From positions 1 to 13,684 of the forward strand of contig CAMLKO010000010.1 in assembly GCA_946480495.1 (NCBI GenBank): DNA of 13,684 bases, given 5' to 3'. Each line of letters starts with the position of its first letter. Within the stretch, counting starts at the first letter, position 1. Shown piece after piece: positions 6,939 through 13,046 of this stretch. The DNA comes from an uncultured Caulobacteraceae bacterium. GTDB lineage: Bacteria > Pseudomonadota > Alphaproteobacteria > Caulobacterales > Caulobacteraceae. The notes under the pieces were generated by a model. That model did no database searches. It saw nothing but the letters and a program-made list of their open reading frames with translations, and had not been told where the DNA came from. Position numbers and translations under genes: made by a program.

Positions 6939-6972
6939 GAAGGTCTCGAAGCCCCTTTTGAGGAGAATCGCC

Positions 6973-7629
6973 ATGCCGCACCGTGACCGCACAGACTACG
7001 AACGCGAACGCGAAGAACGCGACCTGAGGCGCCGCGACTTGCGCGACGACGGCCGCCCCGACGACTTCGGCCAGGCCGACTACAGCACCGACTACGGCTA
7101 CGACCCGCGCACCCGGACCGGGTATCGCGCCTATGACGACTACGACCGCGGCGACCACGGCCAGGCGGACTACCGCGAGGACTACGGCTACGACCCGCGC
7201 ACCCGCAGCGGCTACCTGCGCAGCGACCCGGACGAACGGCGCGCGCACGAGGACGACTACGACCGCGGGCGGGACTATCGCGACCGCGACTTTGACGGCC
7301 GGCGCGAGCCGCGTTCGTGGATGGACGACGCGCGCGACAGCCTGGCCGGCATGTTCGGCGCGCGGACGGCGGGACCTGCCCGCCGCGACGACCGCGAATT
7401 CCGCCGCGAGCGGGTCGTGCGCGCGGTCATCGCGGGACGCCTGGAGCATGAGCGCGGGCTCGACGCCTCCGACATCCGCGTGAGCGTCGACGGGTCGGAA
7501 GTGATGCTGGACGGGACCGTCCGCAGCCGCGAAGAAAAGCGCCGGGCGGAGGACCTGGCGGACGTCCGCGGCGTCACCCACGTCCAGAACAACTTGCGCG
7601 TCCGCCAGCACGGGAGCTGGTGGCGGTAG
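6973..7629 (+). CDS. BON domain protein with charged, Tyr-rich repeat region
   Basis: Predicted 218 residues. ATG 6973 is chosen because AGGAG lies seven bases upstream; a GTG at 6889 would overlap the previous stop and the promoter. Residues 1-110 are very rich in Asp, Arg and Tyr and hold two copies of GQADYxxDYGYDPRTRxGY, at 33-51 and 63-81, 30 residues apart. Residues 145-210 form a BON domain (RRERVVRAVIAGRLE..., IRVSVDGSEVMLDGTVRSRE...), a fold linked to phospholipid or envelope binding in proteins such as OsmY. Unlike OsmY there is no signal peptide, so the protein is probably cytoplasmic. The N-terminal half looks disordered and low in hydrophobics. A stress promoter directly upstream fits an osmotic or general stress role, which is inferred. 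Confidence 0.88.
   Translation: MPHRDRTDYEREREERDLRRRDLRDDGRPDDFGQADYSTDYGYDPRTRTGYRAYDDYDRGDHGQADYREDYGYDPRTRSGYLRSDPDERRAHEDDYDRGRDYRDRDFDGRREPRSWMDDARDSLAGMFGARTAGPARRDDREFRRERVVRAVIAGRLEHERGLDASDIRVSVDGSEVMLDGTVRSREEKRRAEDLADVRGVTHVQNNLRVRQHGSWWR
7069..7215 (+). repeat. Two-copy 57-bp repeat within the BON gene
   Basis: Copies at 7069-7125 and 7159-7215 encode GQADYxxDYGYDPRTRxGY twice, with a 90-base period. The DNA is nearly identical in the DYGYDPRTR part, suggesting a fairly recent internal duplication. Confidence 0.85.
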
Positions 7630-7747
7630 TTTTCGCAACGGCAGCGGTTGAATAGCTGTGCCGGTCCGGAACGAAAACCCGGTTCACGCTCTATATCGGC
7701 ACTGGCGTGAGCTTTGGTACACGCCTCCGATGCTTGGGAGGACTTGA

Positions 7748-8005
7748 ATGTCTATTCTCGCCTGGATCGTTCTTGGCCTGATTGCCGGCTTTATCGCCAG
7801 CAAGCTCGTCAACCGCGCTGGCGGCAGCCTCGTCCTTGATCTCGTGCTTGGGATCATCGGCGCTGTGGTCGGCGGCTTCATCTTCAATCAGTTCGGCCAC
7901 TCCGGCGTGAGCGGCCTGAATCTGTACAGCCTGCTCGTCGCCGTTATCGGCGCCGTGGTGGTGCTGTTCATCTACCACGCGCTGGTGGGTCGTCGGGCCG
8001 TCTAG
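7748..8005 (+). CDS. GlsB/YeaQ/YmgE family stress-response membrane protein
   Basis: Predicted 85 residues; ATG 7748 has GGGAGGA five bases upstream. Three membrane helices (about 4-21, 28-48, 58-78) with the family's glycine pattern: ILAWIVLGLIAGFIASKLV, then DLVLGIIGAVVGGFIF and a third helix before a short Arg tail. The family was named as transglycosylase-associated protein, but no enzyme activity is evident in so small a protein; members are induced by stress. The upstream 118 bases contain GGAAC at 7668-7672 without a fitting -10. Codon use is slightly less GC-biased than in the neighbours. The gene ends at a strong intrinsic terminator. Confidence 0.93.
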   Translation: MSILAWIVLGLIAGFIASKLVNRAGGSLVLDLVLGIIGAVVGGFIFNQFGHSGVSGLNLYSLLVAVIGAVVVLFIYHALVGRRAV

Positions 8006-8033
8006 AGCCCGAACCATCGACGCGAGCGTCAAG

Positions 8034-8061
8034 ACGCCTCCGGTTTTCCGGAGGCGTTTTT
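8034..8061 (+). terminator. Intrinsic terminator after the GlsB-like gene
   Basis: ACGCCTCCGG (8034-8043), loop TTTT, CCGGAGGCGT (8048-8057), then a T-run through 8061 and further T's at 8064-8066. This 10-bp perfect GC-rich stem with a T-tract is a textbook rho-independent terminator, 28 bases after the stop. It abuts the end of the convergent gene at 8066. Confidence 0.93.
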
Positions 8062-8065
8062 CGTT

Positions 8066-8551
8066 TCAGGGCCGCAGGTAGTCGGTGTCCTCGTCGGGGA
8101 CTTCGCGGACCACGAGGATGCTGTAGGAGCGCACGCGCACGGCCGGCTGCTCCATGGCCGCTTCCTCGTCGGAGAGCGTGCGCCGTTCGCCGGGGCGGCG
8201 ATCCTCCATGTCCGGCAGATCGACGGCGTTGGAGCGCTCCAGCACCTGCCGCGCCTCGTCGTAGCGGGCGTCATCGGCGCTCGCGCTCAGCAGATAGTGA
8301 CCCCGGCCCAGGCCCTCGGCGTAGGCGTCGCGGTCCCGGTCGGGGATGATCATGTCCTTCAGCGAGCGGAAGAAGCCCTTGTGCTCGCCGCCGTCGCGGC
8401 GGACCGGCTCGCCGGACGCGCCCTCGGCCCAGTCGTTCTGGTCGATGATGTCGATATCGTGCGGGACGAGGCCGCAGGACACCAGCTCGCGGCAGGCGGC
8501 TTCCGCGTCCTCGCGGTTTGCGTACATGGCGGTCAGGGTGCGGCGGGTCAT
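8066..8551 (-). CDS. YflT-like general stress protein, unknown function
   Basis: Predicted 161 residues; ATG at 8549-8551 with GGAGG five bases upstream. Residues 5-36 (TLTAMYANREDAEAACRELV... DIDII) look like the YflT/general-stress-17M type domain, where a beta-strand is followed by a helix that pairs with a second strand. Residues 59-111 (GFFRSLKDMIIPDRDRDAYA, EGLGRGHYLLSA, then a helix to NAVDL) match the second half of the same module, often found fused to DUF2382 in other bacteria; here DUF2382 is absent. The end is acidic with a short strand (SYSILVVREV). No signal peptide or membrane helix. A stress sigma promoter sits just upstream. Family assignment is by pattern only. Confidence 0.8.
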   Translation of the reverse strand: MTRRTLTAMYANREDAEAACRELVSCGLVPHDIDIIDQNDWAEGASGEPVRRDGGEHKGFFRSLKDMIIPDRDRDAYAEGLGRGHYLLSASADDARYDEARQVLERSNAVDLPDMEDRRPGERRTLSDEEAAMEQPAVRVRSYSILVVREVPDEDTDYLRP

Positions 8552-8585
8552 CGGAGCCTCCGGGTTGGCTGTTGGACAGCACAAC

Positions 8586-8610
8586 AACCGCAGCCCAGGT
8601 CCGCTGTTCC
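8586..8610 (-). promoter_or_regulatory. EcfG/SigT-type stress promoter for the YflT-like gene
   Basis: Read on the - strand, GGAAC (8610-8606) is followed after 16 bases by GGTT (8589-8586). This fits GGAAC-N16/17-CGTT with one mismatch at the least conserved -10 base. The transcript would start near 8579, 28 bases before the ATG. The site lies in the 62-base gap after the HlyD-family gene, giving the stress gene its own promoter. Confidence 0.68.
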
Positions 8611-8613
8611 CGC

Positions 8614-9972
8614 TCAGTGCTCGCGGAAGGAGCGCCAGAAGGTCTGCTGCAGCGGCTCGAAGAAGTACTGCAGCGCCGTGCGTTTGTGCAGCGGCACAAC
8701 CACCTCGACCGGAAGGCCCGGCTTCAGCCCGGCTTCGGCCCCGCGCACCCGGGTGATCTTGGCGATTTCAGAGGGCGGCACCCTCACCTCGGCGGTGTAG
8801 TAGCGCACGCCCGTCTTCTCCTCGACGAAGCTGTCGGCGGAGATTTCCGTCAGGCGGCCTTCGATGATGGGCATGTTGCGCTGGTGGAAGGCCGGGATGC
8901 GGATCTCGGTCTTCTGGGGCGGAATGAGGTCGTCGGCGTCGTTGGGCGAGACGCGGGCCTTGATGATCAGCTCGGCGTGGGTGGGCACGACTTCCATCAA
9001 CGTCTGGCCGGGCTGCACGACCCCGCCGACGGTGAAGACCGTCATGCCGACCACCTTGCCCGTCGCCGGCGCGCGCACCAGCGCCCGGGCCAGCTGTTCG
9101 CGGGCCGACATCAGCTTGGGCCGCAGGTCGCCCAGCTGCAGCTCGGTCTGGCGCAGCTGGTCCATGACGTCCTCGGTCTGGCCGCGCTCGAGGCCGATGC
9201 TTTCCATCTGGGCCTGGCCGATGGCCTCGCGGGCCTCGGCGGCCTGGGCGCGGTAGGCGCCGTTGGTGCCGCGCAGGTCCGCGGCGGCCCGCTCCAGCGC
9301 CCGCACGCGGGTCTGCGGCGCGTAACCCTTGGCGGCCAGCTCCTGCACGCCCTTCAGCTCATCGGAGATGAGGCCCTGCTGCTCGCCGTTGGCGTCGAGC
9401 TGGCGGTTCAGGCCCTCGATCTGCTGGTTTAGCTGGCCGACGCGCTGGTTCAGCACCCCGCGCCTGGATGAAAGCGCGCTGCGGCGGGCGAGCATCTGCT
9501 GGCGCTGCAGGCGGATGGCGTCGTCGGCGAGGGCCTTGTCCTGCGGCGGCATGGTGGCGAAATCGATCGGGACGATGAGGTCGGGAAGGTGATCGCGTTC
9601 GGCCTCCAGGCGGGCCTTCTGGGCCTCCATTGAGATGAGGGCGGCGGTCAGGGAGCGCTCGGTGGCGCGGAGCTCGTCGGCGGAGATTTCGACCAGCACC
9701 TGCCCGCGCTGGACGAGGTCGCCTTCGTGCACGTGGATGGCGGAGACGACGCCGCCCTCGCGGTACTGCACGGCCTGGCGGCTGCCGGAGACTTCGACCT
9801 CGCCATGCGCATAGGCGCCGGCGTCCAACGGCGCGAAGGCCGCCCAGCCCAGGAAGACGACGAAGAAGGCAAAGGCGATCACCAACCCCATCCGGATTTC
9901 GCGGGACGGGTCGGCGGCCTTGGCTTCGATCAGGGCGGAGTTGGAAGCCGGACGAGGGACGAGGTCGGTCAT
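8614..9972 (-). CDS. HlyD-family type I secretion adaptor (PrtE/AprE-like)
   Basis: Predicted 452 residues. The ATG at 9970-9972 overlaps the stop of the upstream ABC gene as ATGA, fixing the start. One membrane helix (about 28-48) follows a short cytoplasmic segment, then the typical entry WAAFAPLDAGAYAHGEVEVS and RQAVQYREGGVVSAIHVHEG (65-84) of the lipoyl-like half. A long Gln/Arg/Glu-rich coiled coil spans about 100-295, the second lipoyl half is at 299-329 (RAPATGKVVGMTVFTVGGVV), and the end PGLPVEVVVPLHKRTALQYF (418-437) is the family's closing motif. It should bridge the inner-membrane ABC exporter and an outer-membrane TolC-type channel. The pair is organised like RsaD/RsaE of Caulobacter S-layer secretion; the substrate is unknown. 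Confidence 0.94.
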   Translation of the reverse strand: MTDLVPRPASNSALIEAKAADPSREIRMGLVIAFAFFVVFLGWAAFAPLDAGAYAHGEVEVSGSRQAVQYREGGVVSAIHVHEGDLVQRGQVLVEISADELRATERSLTAALISMEAQKARLEAERDHLPDLIVPIDFATMPPQDKALADDAIRLQRQQMLARRSALSSRRGVLNQRVGQLNQQIEGLNRQLDANGEQQGLISDELKGVQELAAKGYAPQTRVRALERAAADLRGTNGAYRAQAAEAREAIGQAQMESIGLERGQTEDVMDQLRQTELQLGDLRPKLMSAREQLARALVRAPATGKVVGMTVFTVGGVVQPGQTLMEVVPTHAELIIKARVSPNDADDLIPPQKTEIRIPAFHQRNMPIIEGRLTEISADSFVEEKTGVRYYTAEVRVPPSEIAKITRVRGAEAGLKPGLPVEVVVPLHKRTALQYFFEPLQQTFWRSFREH

Positions 9973-11702
9973 GCGCCCTCTCCGGTCGTGGCCGGGATCA
10001 CGCGCGGACGGCGGGCGGCGGCGCTCTCGTTGAGGCGGGCCACGACTTCCTCCCGCGGCCCGAACAGGTCGAGGTTGCCGTCCCGCAGCAGGGCCAGCTT
10101 GTCGGCGATGGCGAGCACGCCGCTGCGGTGGGCGACGAGCAGGATGGCGGCGTTGCGTTCGCGGGCGGCGCCGAGCGCGCGGATGAGGGCCATCTCGCCC
10201 TCGGCGTCGAGGCTGGAGTTGGGCTCGTCGAGGATCAGCAGGTGGGGTTCGCGGTAGAGGGCGCGGGCGAGCGCGATCCGCTGCGCCTGGCCGGCGGAGA
10301 GCCCCTTGCCGCCCAGGCCGAGCTGGGTGTCGTAGCCCTGCGGCAGGCGCAGGATCAGCTCGTGGACGCCGGCGGCCTGGGCGGCGGCCACCGTCTGTTC
10401 GTCGACCTCCTCGCTGGCGACGCCGCGCCAGGCCTCGAAGCGGGAGATGTTGTCGCGGATGCTGCCGGCGAAGAGGCCGGAGTCCTGCGGCAGATAGCCG
10501 ATGTGGCGGGCCAGGCGCTCCGGATCCCAGTCCTTCAGCTCGGCGCTGTCGATGCGCACCGCGCCGGCCTCGGCGGTCAGCCCGCCGGCGGCGATCCTGG
10601 CCAGCGTGGTCTTGCCCGAGCCGCTGGGGCCGGTGAGACCCACGATCTCGCCGGGCTGAACGGCCAGGCTGACGCCCTTCAGGATCACCATGCCGCCGGG
10701 CGCGCGGGTCGCTACGCGCTCCAGCTCCAGCGAGCCGGTCGGCGCGGGGAGCTGGGTGCGGGCGTAGTCGATCGGGCGATCGGCGAAGAGGTCCACGAGG
10801 TGGCCGTAGGAGACGCGGGCCTGCACGATGGCGGGCCATGAGCCGACCAGTTGCTCGATGGGCTGCAAGGCGCGGCTCAGCAGGACGGAGGCGGCGATGA
10901 CGGCGCCGGCCGAGATCTTGTGCTCGACGGCGAGCCAGGCGCCGATGCCGAGCGCGAAGGACTGCAGGAAGAGGCGGAAGAACTTGATCGTGCCGGAGTA
11001 GATCCCGCCGGTGAACTGGGCCTCGGCCTGCATGTTCAGCGACTGGCTGCGTTCGTTGAGCTGGCGGGCGACAAGCGCCTGGCGCATGCCGAGCGCGCGC
11101 ACGACCTCGCCCTGGCTGACGGCGGCCTCCTGCACCGCGTAGCCGCGGGCGGCGACTTCCTGGGCCTTGCGCAGCCGGTCCTTCGTGGCCCGCTCGTTCA
11201 TGACGGCCAGCGTGGTCAGGATCACGCCGCCGATCAGGATCAGCAGGCCCAGCAGCGGGTGCAGCATGAAGGCGAACAGCAGGTAGACCGGGGTCCAGGG
11301 GGCGTCGAACAGCGACACCACCGCGGGCCCGGCCAGCGTCTGGCGCACCGAGTCGAAGTCGCGCATGGCCTGCAGGCCCCTGCCCTGCCCGCCCTCCAGC
11401 CGCGCGGCCATCTGGCGCGACAGCACCTCGCCCGCGAAACGCCGGTCGAGCGCCAGCCCCGCCCGGACGAGCAGCCGGGTGCGCATGTTGTCGAGGAAGG
11501 CCAGCACGCCCAGCGCCAGGAAGACGACCAGCGTGATGAAGAGCAGGGTCATCACCCCGCCGGTCGGCATCACGCGGTCGTAGACCTGCAGCATGTAGAT
11601 GGTCGGCGCGAGGTAAAGCAGGTTCACCAGCGCGCTGAACATGAAGGCAAACATCAGGTGCCGGCGGATTGCGGCCAGAGCATCTCGGCGCAGTTCGAAC
11701 AT
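9969..11702 (-). CDS. Type I secretion ABC exporter, permease/ATPase (PrtD-like)
   Basis: Predicted 577 residues from the ATG at 11700-11702, which has GAAGG six bases upstream. A TTG seven codons earlier is in frame but has no ribosome site; 577 residues also fits PrtD/RsaD-type lengths. Numbering from the ATG, membrane helices span about 13-290, with paired N-terminal helices (15-36 and 48-72), a pair near 140-170 and one near 242-280. The ATPase has Walker A GPSGSGKT (358-365), Q-loop LPQ (404-406), signature LSAGQ (468-472), Walker B LLILDE (488-493) and the H-loop His at 525. There is no N-terminal C39 peptidase domain, so bacteriocin-type processing is unlikely. It should export an RTX-type or similar protein with a C-terminal signal. 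The adaptor gene follows with a four-base overlap. Confidence 0.95.
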   Translation of the reverse strand: MFELRRDALAAIRRHLMFAFMFSALVNLLYLAPTIYMLQVYDRVMPTGGVMTLLFITLVVFLALGVLAFLDNMRTRLLVRAGLALDRRFAGEVLSRQMAARLEGGQGRGLQAMRDFDSVRQTLAGPAVVSLFDAPWTPVYLLFAFMLHPLLGLLILIGGVILTTLAVMNERATKDRLRKAQEVAARGYAVQEAAVSQGEVVRALGMRQALVARQLNERSQSLNMQAEAQFTGGIYSGTIKFFRLFLQSFALGIGAWLAVEHKISAGAVIAASVLLSRALQPIEQLVGSWPAIVQARVSYGHLVDLFADRPIDYARTQLPAPTGSLELERVATRAPGGMVILKGVSLAVQPGEIVGLTGPSGSGKTTLARIAAGGLTAEAGAVRIDSAELKDWDPERLARHIGYLPQDSGLFAGSIRDNISRFEAWRGVASEEVDEQTVAAAQAAGVHELILRLPQGYDTQLGLGGKGLSAGQAQRIALARALYREPHLLILDEPNSSLDAEGEMALIRALGAARERNAAILLVAHRSGVLAIADKLALLRDGNLDLFGPREEVVARLNESAAARRPRVIPATTGEGA

Positions 11703-11805
11703 CGGCGGCCTTCGCGCAGTCAAACGCCAGAATTCATCTAGCGCGGCACGTTAGCAGATAGGCGAATAAACGCGATGCGCACACAAGGTCGCGGACGCAG
11801 CCTCG

Positions 11806-11825
11806 CGGAAAACCTCGCTTTTCCG
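11806..11825. repeat. Perfect inverted repeat in the intergenic region
   Basis: CGGAAAA (11806-11812), six-base spacer CCTCGC, TTTTCCG (11819-11825). The 172-base gap 11703-11874 around it lies between the DUF5985 cassette and the exporter gene. The repeat could be a weak terminator for the upstream cassette or a regulator site; no T-run follows the stem. I see no gene in the gap. Confidence 0.5.
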
Positions 11826-11874
11826 GCAGATGAGTCCCCCGGAAGTATTAGGTTCTTTGCGGCGCCGGGCGCGC

Positions 11875-12156
11875 TTACGCTCCGTCCCGGCGCGACAGGT
11901 TCTTACCCAGGATGGCGGCGATGATCAGGATGAAGGCCGCGGCGCGCAGCAGGTAGACGCCGCCCTGTTCCTCGCGCGGGATCCCCATGATGACGGGGAT
12001 CGCCTGGTTCAGGGTCATCAGCCAGAAGGCCAGCGCGAAGACCATGAACAGGCTGTCGCGCGTCTTGCGCCAGAAGCTGAGGAAGAAGACCCCCGCGATG
12101 GCGTAGCAGGCGGCGGATAGTCCGCCCACGAAGGCGACGACGGCCGGCGACATCAT
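11875..12156 (-). CDS. DUF5985 family three-helix membrane protein (second copy in cassette)
   Basis: Predicted 93 residues. Two ATGs are adjacent (12154-12156 and 12151-12153); the ribosome site GGGAGG sits four bases before the first and seven before the second, so either may be used. The stop of the preceding gene (12153-12155) lies between them, giving an overlapping ATGATG junction and likely translational coupling. Three membrane helices: about 6-27, 33-55 and 68-86, ending in a basic tail. The second helix starts after KTRDSLFM and ends LNQ, matching RARSKLLLW...LNN in the upstream gene, so the two are paralogues. The DUF5985 assignment is by pattern; function is unknown. Confidence 0.82.
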   Translation of the reverse strand: MMSPAVVAFVGGLSAACYAIAGVFFLSFWRKTRDSLFMVFALAFWLMTLNQAIPVIMGIPREEQGGVYLLRAAAFILIIAAILGKNLSRRDGA

Positions 12157-12422
12157 TCAGCCTCCCAGATGAAGCCGTAGAGCAGCACGCCGAGCGCCGC
12201 GAGGCCGCTCAGCTGGCGCGCCCACCACAGATCGAGGTTCGGCAGCACGACCATGTCCGCCACCAGCAGCAGGTTGTTGAGCGCGAGCAGGGCGAAGCTC
12301 AGCGCTGTCCAGAGCAGCAGCTTCGACCGCGCCCGCCGCCAGGCCCGCGCCAGCAGGGCGGCGCAGACGAGACTGGTCGCGAGACAGAGCAGATAGACCG
12401 CTGTGGGGCCCATCAGGTTCAT
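12153..12422 (-). CDS. DUF5985 family three-helix membrane protein (first copy in cassette)
   Basis: Predicted 89 residues. The ATG at 12420-12422 overlaps the stop of the regulator-like gene by ATGA (12419-12422). A longer frame to 12839 exists but its upstream part is the regulator gene read in another frame. Three membrane helices at about 6-28, 33-56 and 66-86. The loop before helix 2 is strongly basic (RAWRRARSK), placing it in the cytoplasm and the N-terminus outside. Helix 2 ends LNNLLLVADM, aligned with LNQAIPVIMG in the downstream paralogue. No catalytic motif is visible. Function is unknown; partnership with its paralogue is suggested by the coupled layout. Confidence 0.82.
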   Translation of the reverse strand: MNLMGPTAVYLLCLATSLVCAALLARAWRRARSKLLLWTALSFALLALNNLLLVADMVVLPNLDLWWARQLSGLAALGVLLYGFIWEAE

Positions 12423-12796
12423 TCGCGGTCTCCTCGGATGCGGAAGGCGTCGGCCAGCGTCTGCAGCTTGTCGGCCGGGGCCACGATGGCGTTGATCACC
12501 CTCACCGGCCGCTCGCGATACGCTGCGTCCAGTTGATCGCAGAGGGAGGCGAGCAGCGGCGCGGCCGGCGAGAAGCGGTAACGGCCATCCTCGTCGGCGA
12601 CGACCAGGCCGCCGCGCTCGAACGATTCCAGGTTGTCGCTGACCAGCGCCGGGCTCGCGCGCAGTTCGGTGACCAGCTCCTGCGGCGCCCAGCTGCGGCC
12701 CGCCTCGCGGCGCATCAAGAGCAGCAGCTCGAGCGCCCAGACCGAGCGGAGCTGTTCGCGGATGAAGCCAAAGAGATCCTGATCGGCTGGCGGCAC
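12419..12796 (-). CDS. Winged-helix-like putative transcriptional regulator
   Basis: Predicted 125 residues from GTG at 12794-12796, with GGAAGG nine bases upstream. Residues 15-70 fit a winged helix: a helix (QLRSVWALELLLLMRREAGR), then SWAPQELVTELRASPALVSD with helix-turn-helix spacing, and a wing (LVVADEDGRYRFSP, 64-77). The rest is helical (SLCDQLDAAYRERPVRVINAI), possibly for dimerisation. It is the first gene of a coupled operon with two DUF5985 proteins. No ligand-binding domain is seen, so it could bind DNA or act on the membrane partners. Family recognition is by pattern and fairly uncertain at the level of function. Confidence 0.72.
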   Translation of the reverse strand: MPPADQDLFGFIREQLRSVWALELLLLMRREAGRSWAPQELVTELRASPALVSDNLESFERGGLVVADEDGRYRFSPAAPLLASLCDQLDAAYRERPVRVINAIVAPADKLQTLADAFRIRGDRE

Positions 12797-12893
12797 GCGC
12801 CCGGACCTTCCCCCAGACCCAGTAATTGAAGGATGGCAAAGCTAGGCCCTGGGACGCTCAGATCAACCCCGAAAATTTTTGCATATTCAAGGT

Positions 12894-12919
12894 GGAACCC
12901 AAACCCATTGTAGGTCGTT
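12894..12919 (+). promoter_or_regulatory. EcfG/SigT-type general stress promoter, exact consensus
   Basis: GGAACC (12894-12899) and CGTT (12916-12919), with 17 bases between GGAAC and CGTT, matching the alphaproteobacterial general stress consensus GGAAC-N16/17-CGTT exactly. Transcription would start near 12926 and leave a leader of about 120 bases before ATG 13047. Confidence 0.8.
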
Positions 12920-12997
12920 TGCAGGTTGGGTGGGGGTGCGTCGGAACCCTGCACATCTCGAACGCGGAAGCTTGTACCAGGCGTCGGGACCGTGCGG

Positions 12998-13034
12998 AAA
13001 AAGCGCATCGCCCACCGGGCCAACAACGCTTTTT
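12998..13034 (+). promoter_or_regulatory. Leader stem-loop before the poly-HAMP gene
   Basis: AAAAAGCG (12998-13005) pairs with CGCTTTTT (13027-13034) across a 21-base loop holding a small CCC-ACC-GGG element. It ends three bases before GGGGA, the likely ribosome site. It may modulate translation or act as an attenuator, or be chance. Confidence 0.45.
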
Positions 13035-13046
13035 GCCGGGGAAACG

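Larger units (their letters stand above)
12797..13046. other. Divergent intergenic region with stress promoter and long leader
   Basis: This 250-base gap separates the winged-helix gene (leftward) from the poly-HAMP gene (rightward). It is less GC-rich near 12860-12890. It contains a perfect stress promoter (12894-12919) and a stem-loop (12998-13034). A second GGAACC at 12943 has no matching -10. I see no ORF with a ribosome site in it. Confidence 0.6.

Noticed and set aside
7668..7690. GGAAC upstream of the GlsB-like gene as a stress promoter
   Set aside because: No CGTT or GTT core occurs 16-17 bases downstream, so only half of the motif is present.
9973..10839. N-terminal extension of the HlyD-family frame to 741 residues
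   Set aside because: The extra part overlaps the ATPase domain of the exporter gene in another frame; the ATGA junction and membrane helix place the start at 9972.
10851..11741. 296-residue ORF opposite the ABC exporter gene
   Set aside because: It lies antisense to conserved exporter sequence and consists of biased Gln/His/Gly/Asp runs without a domain.
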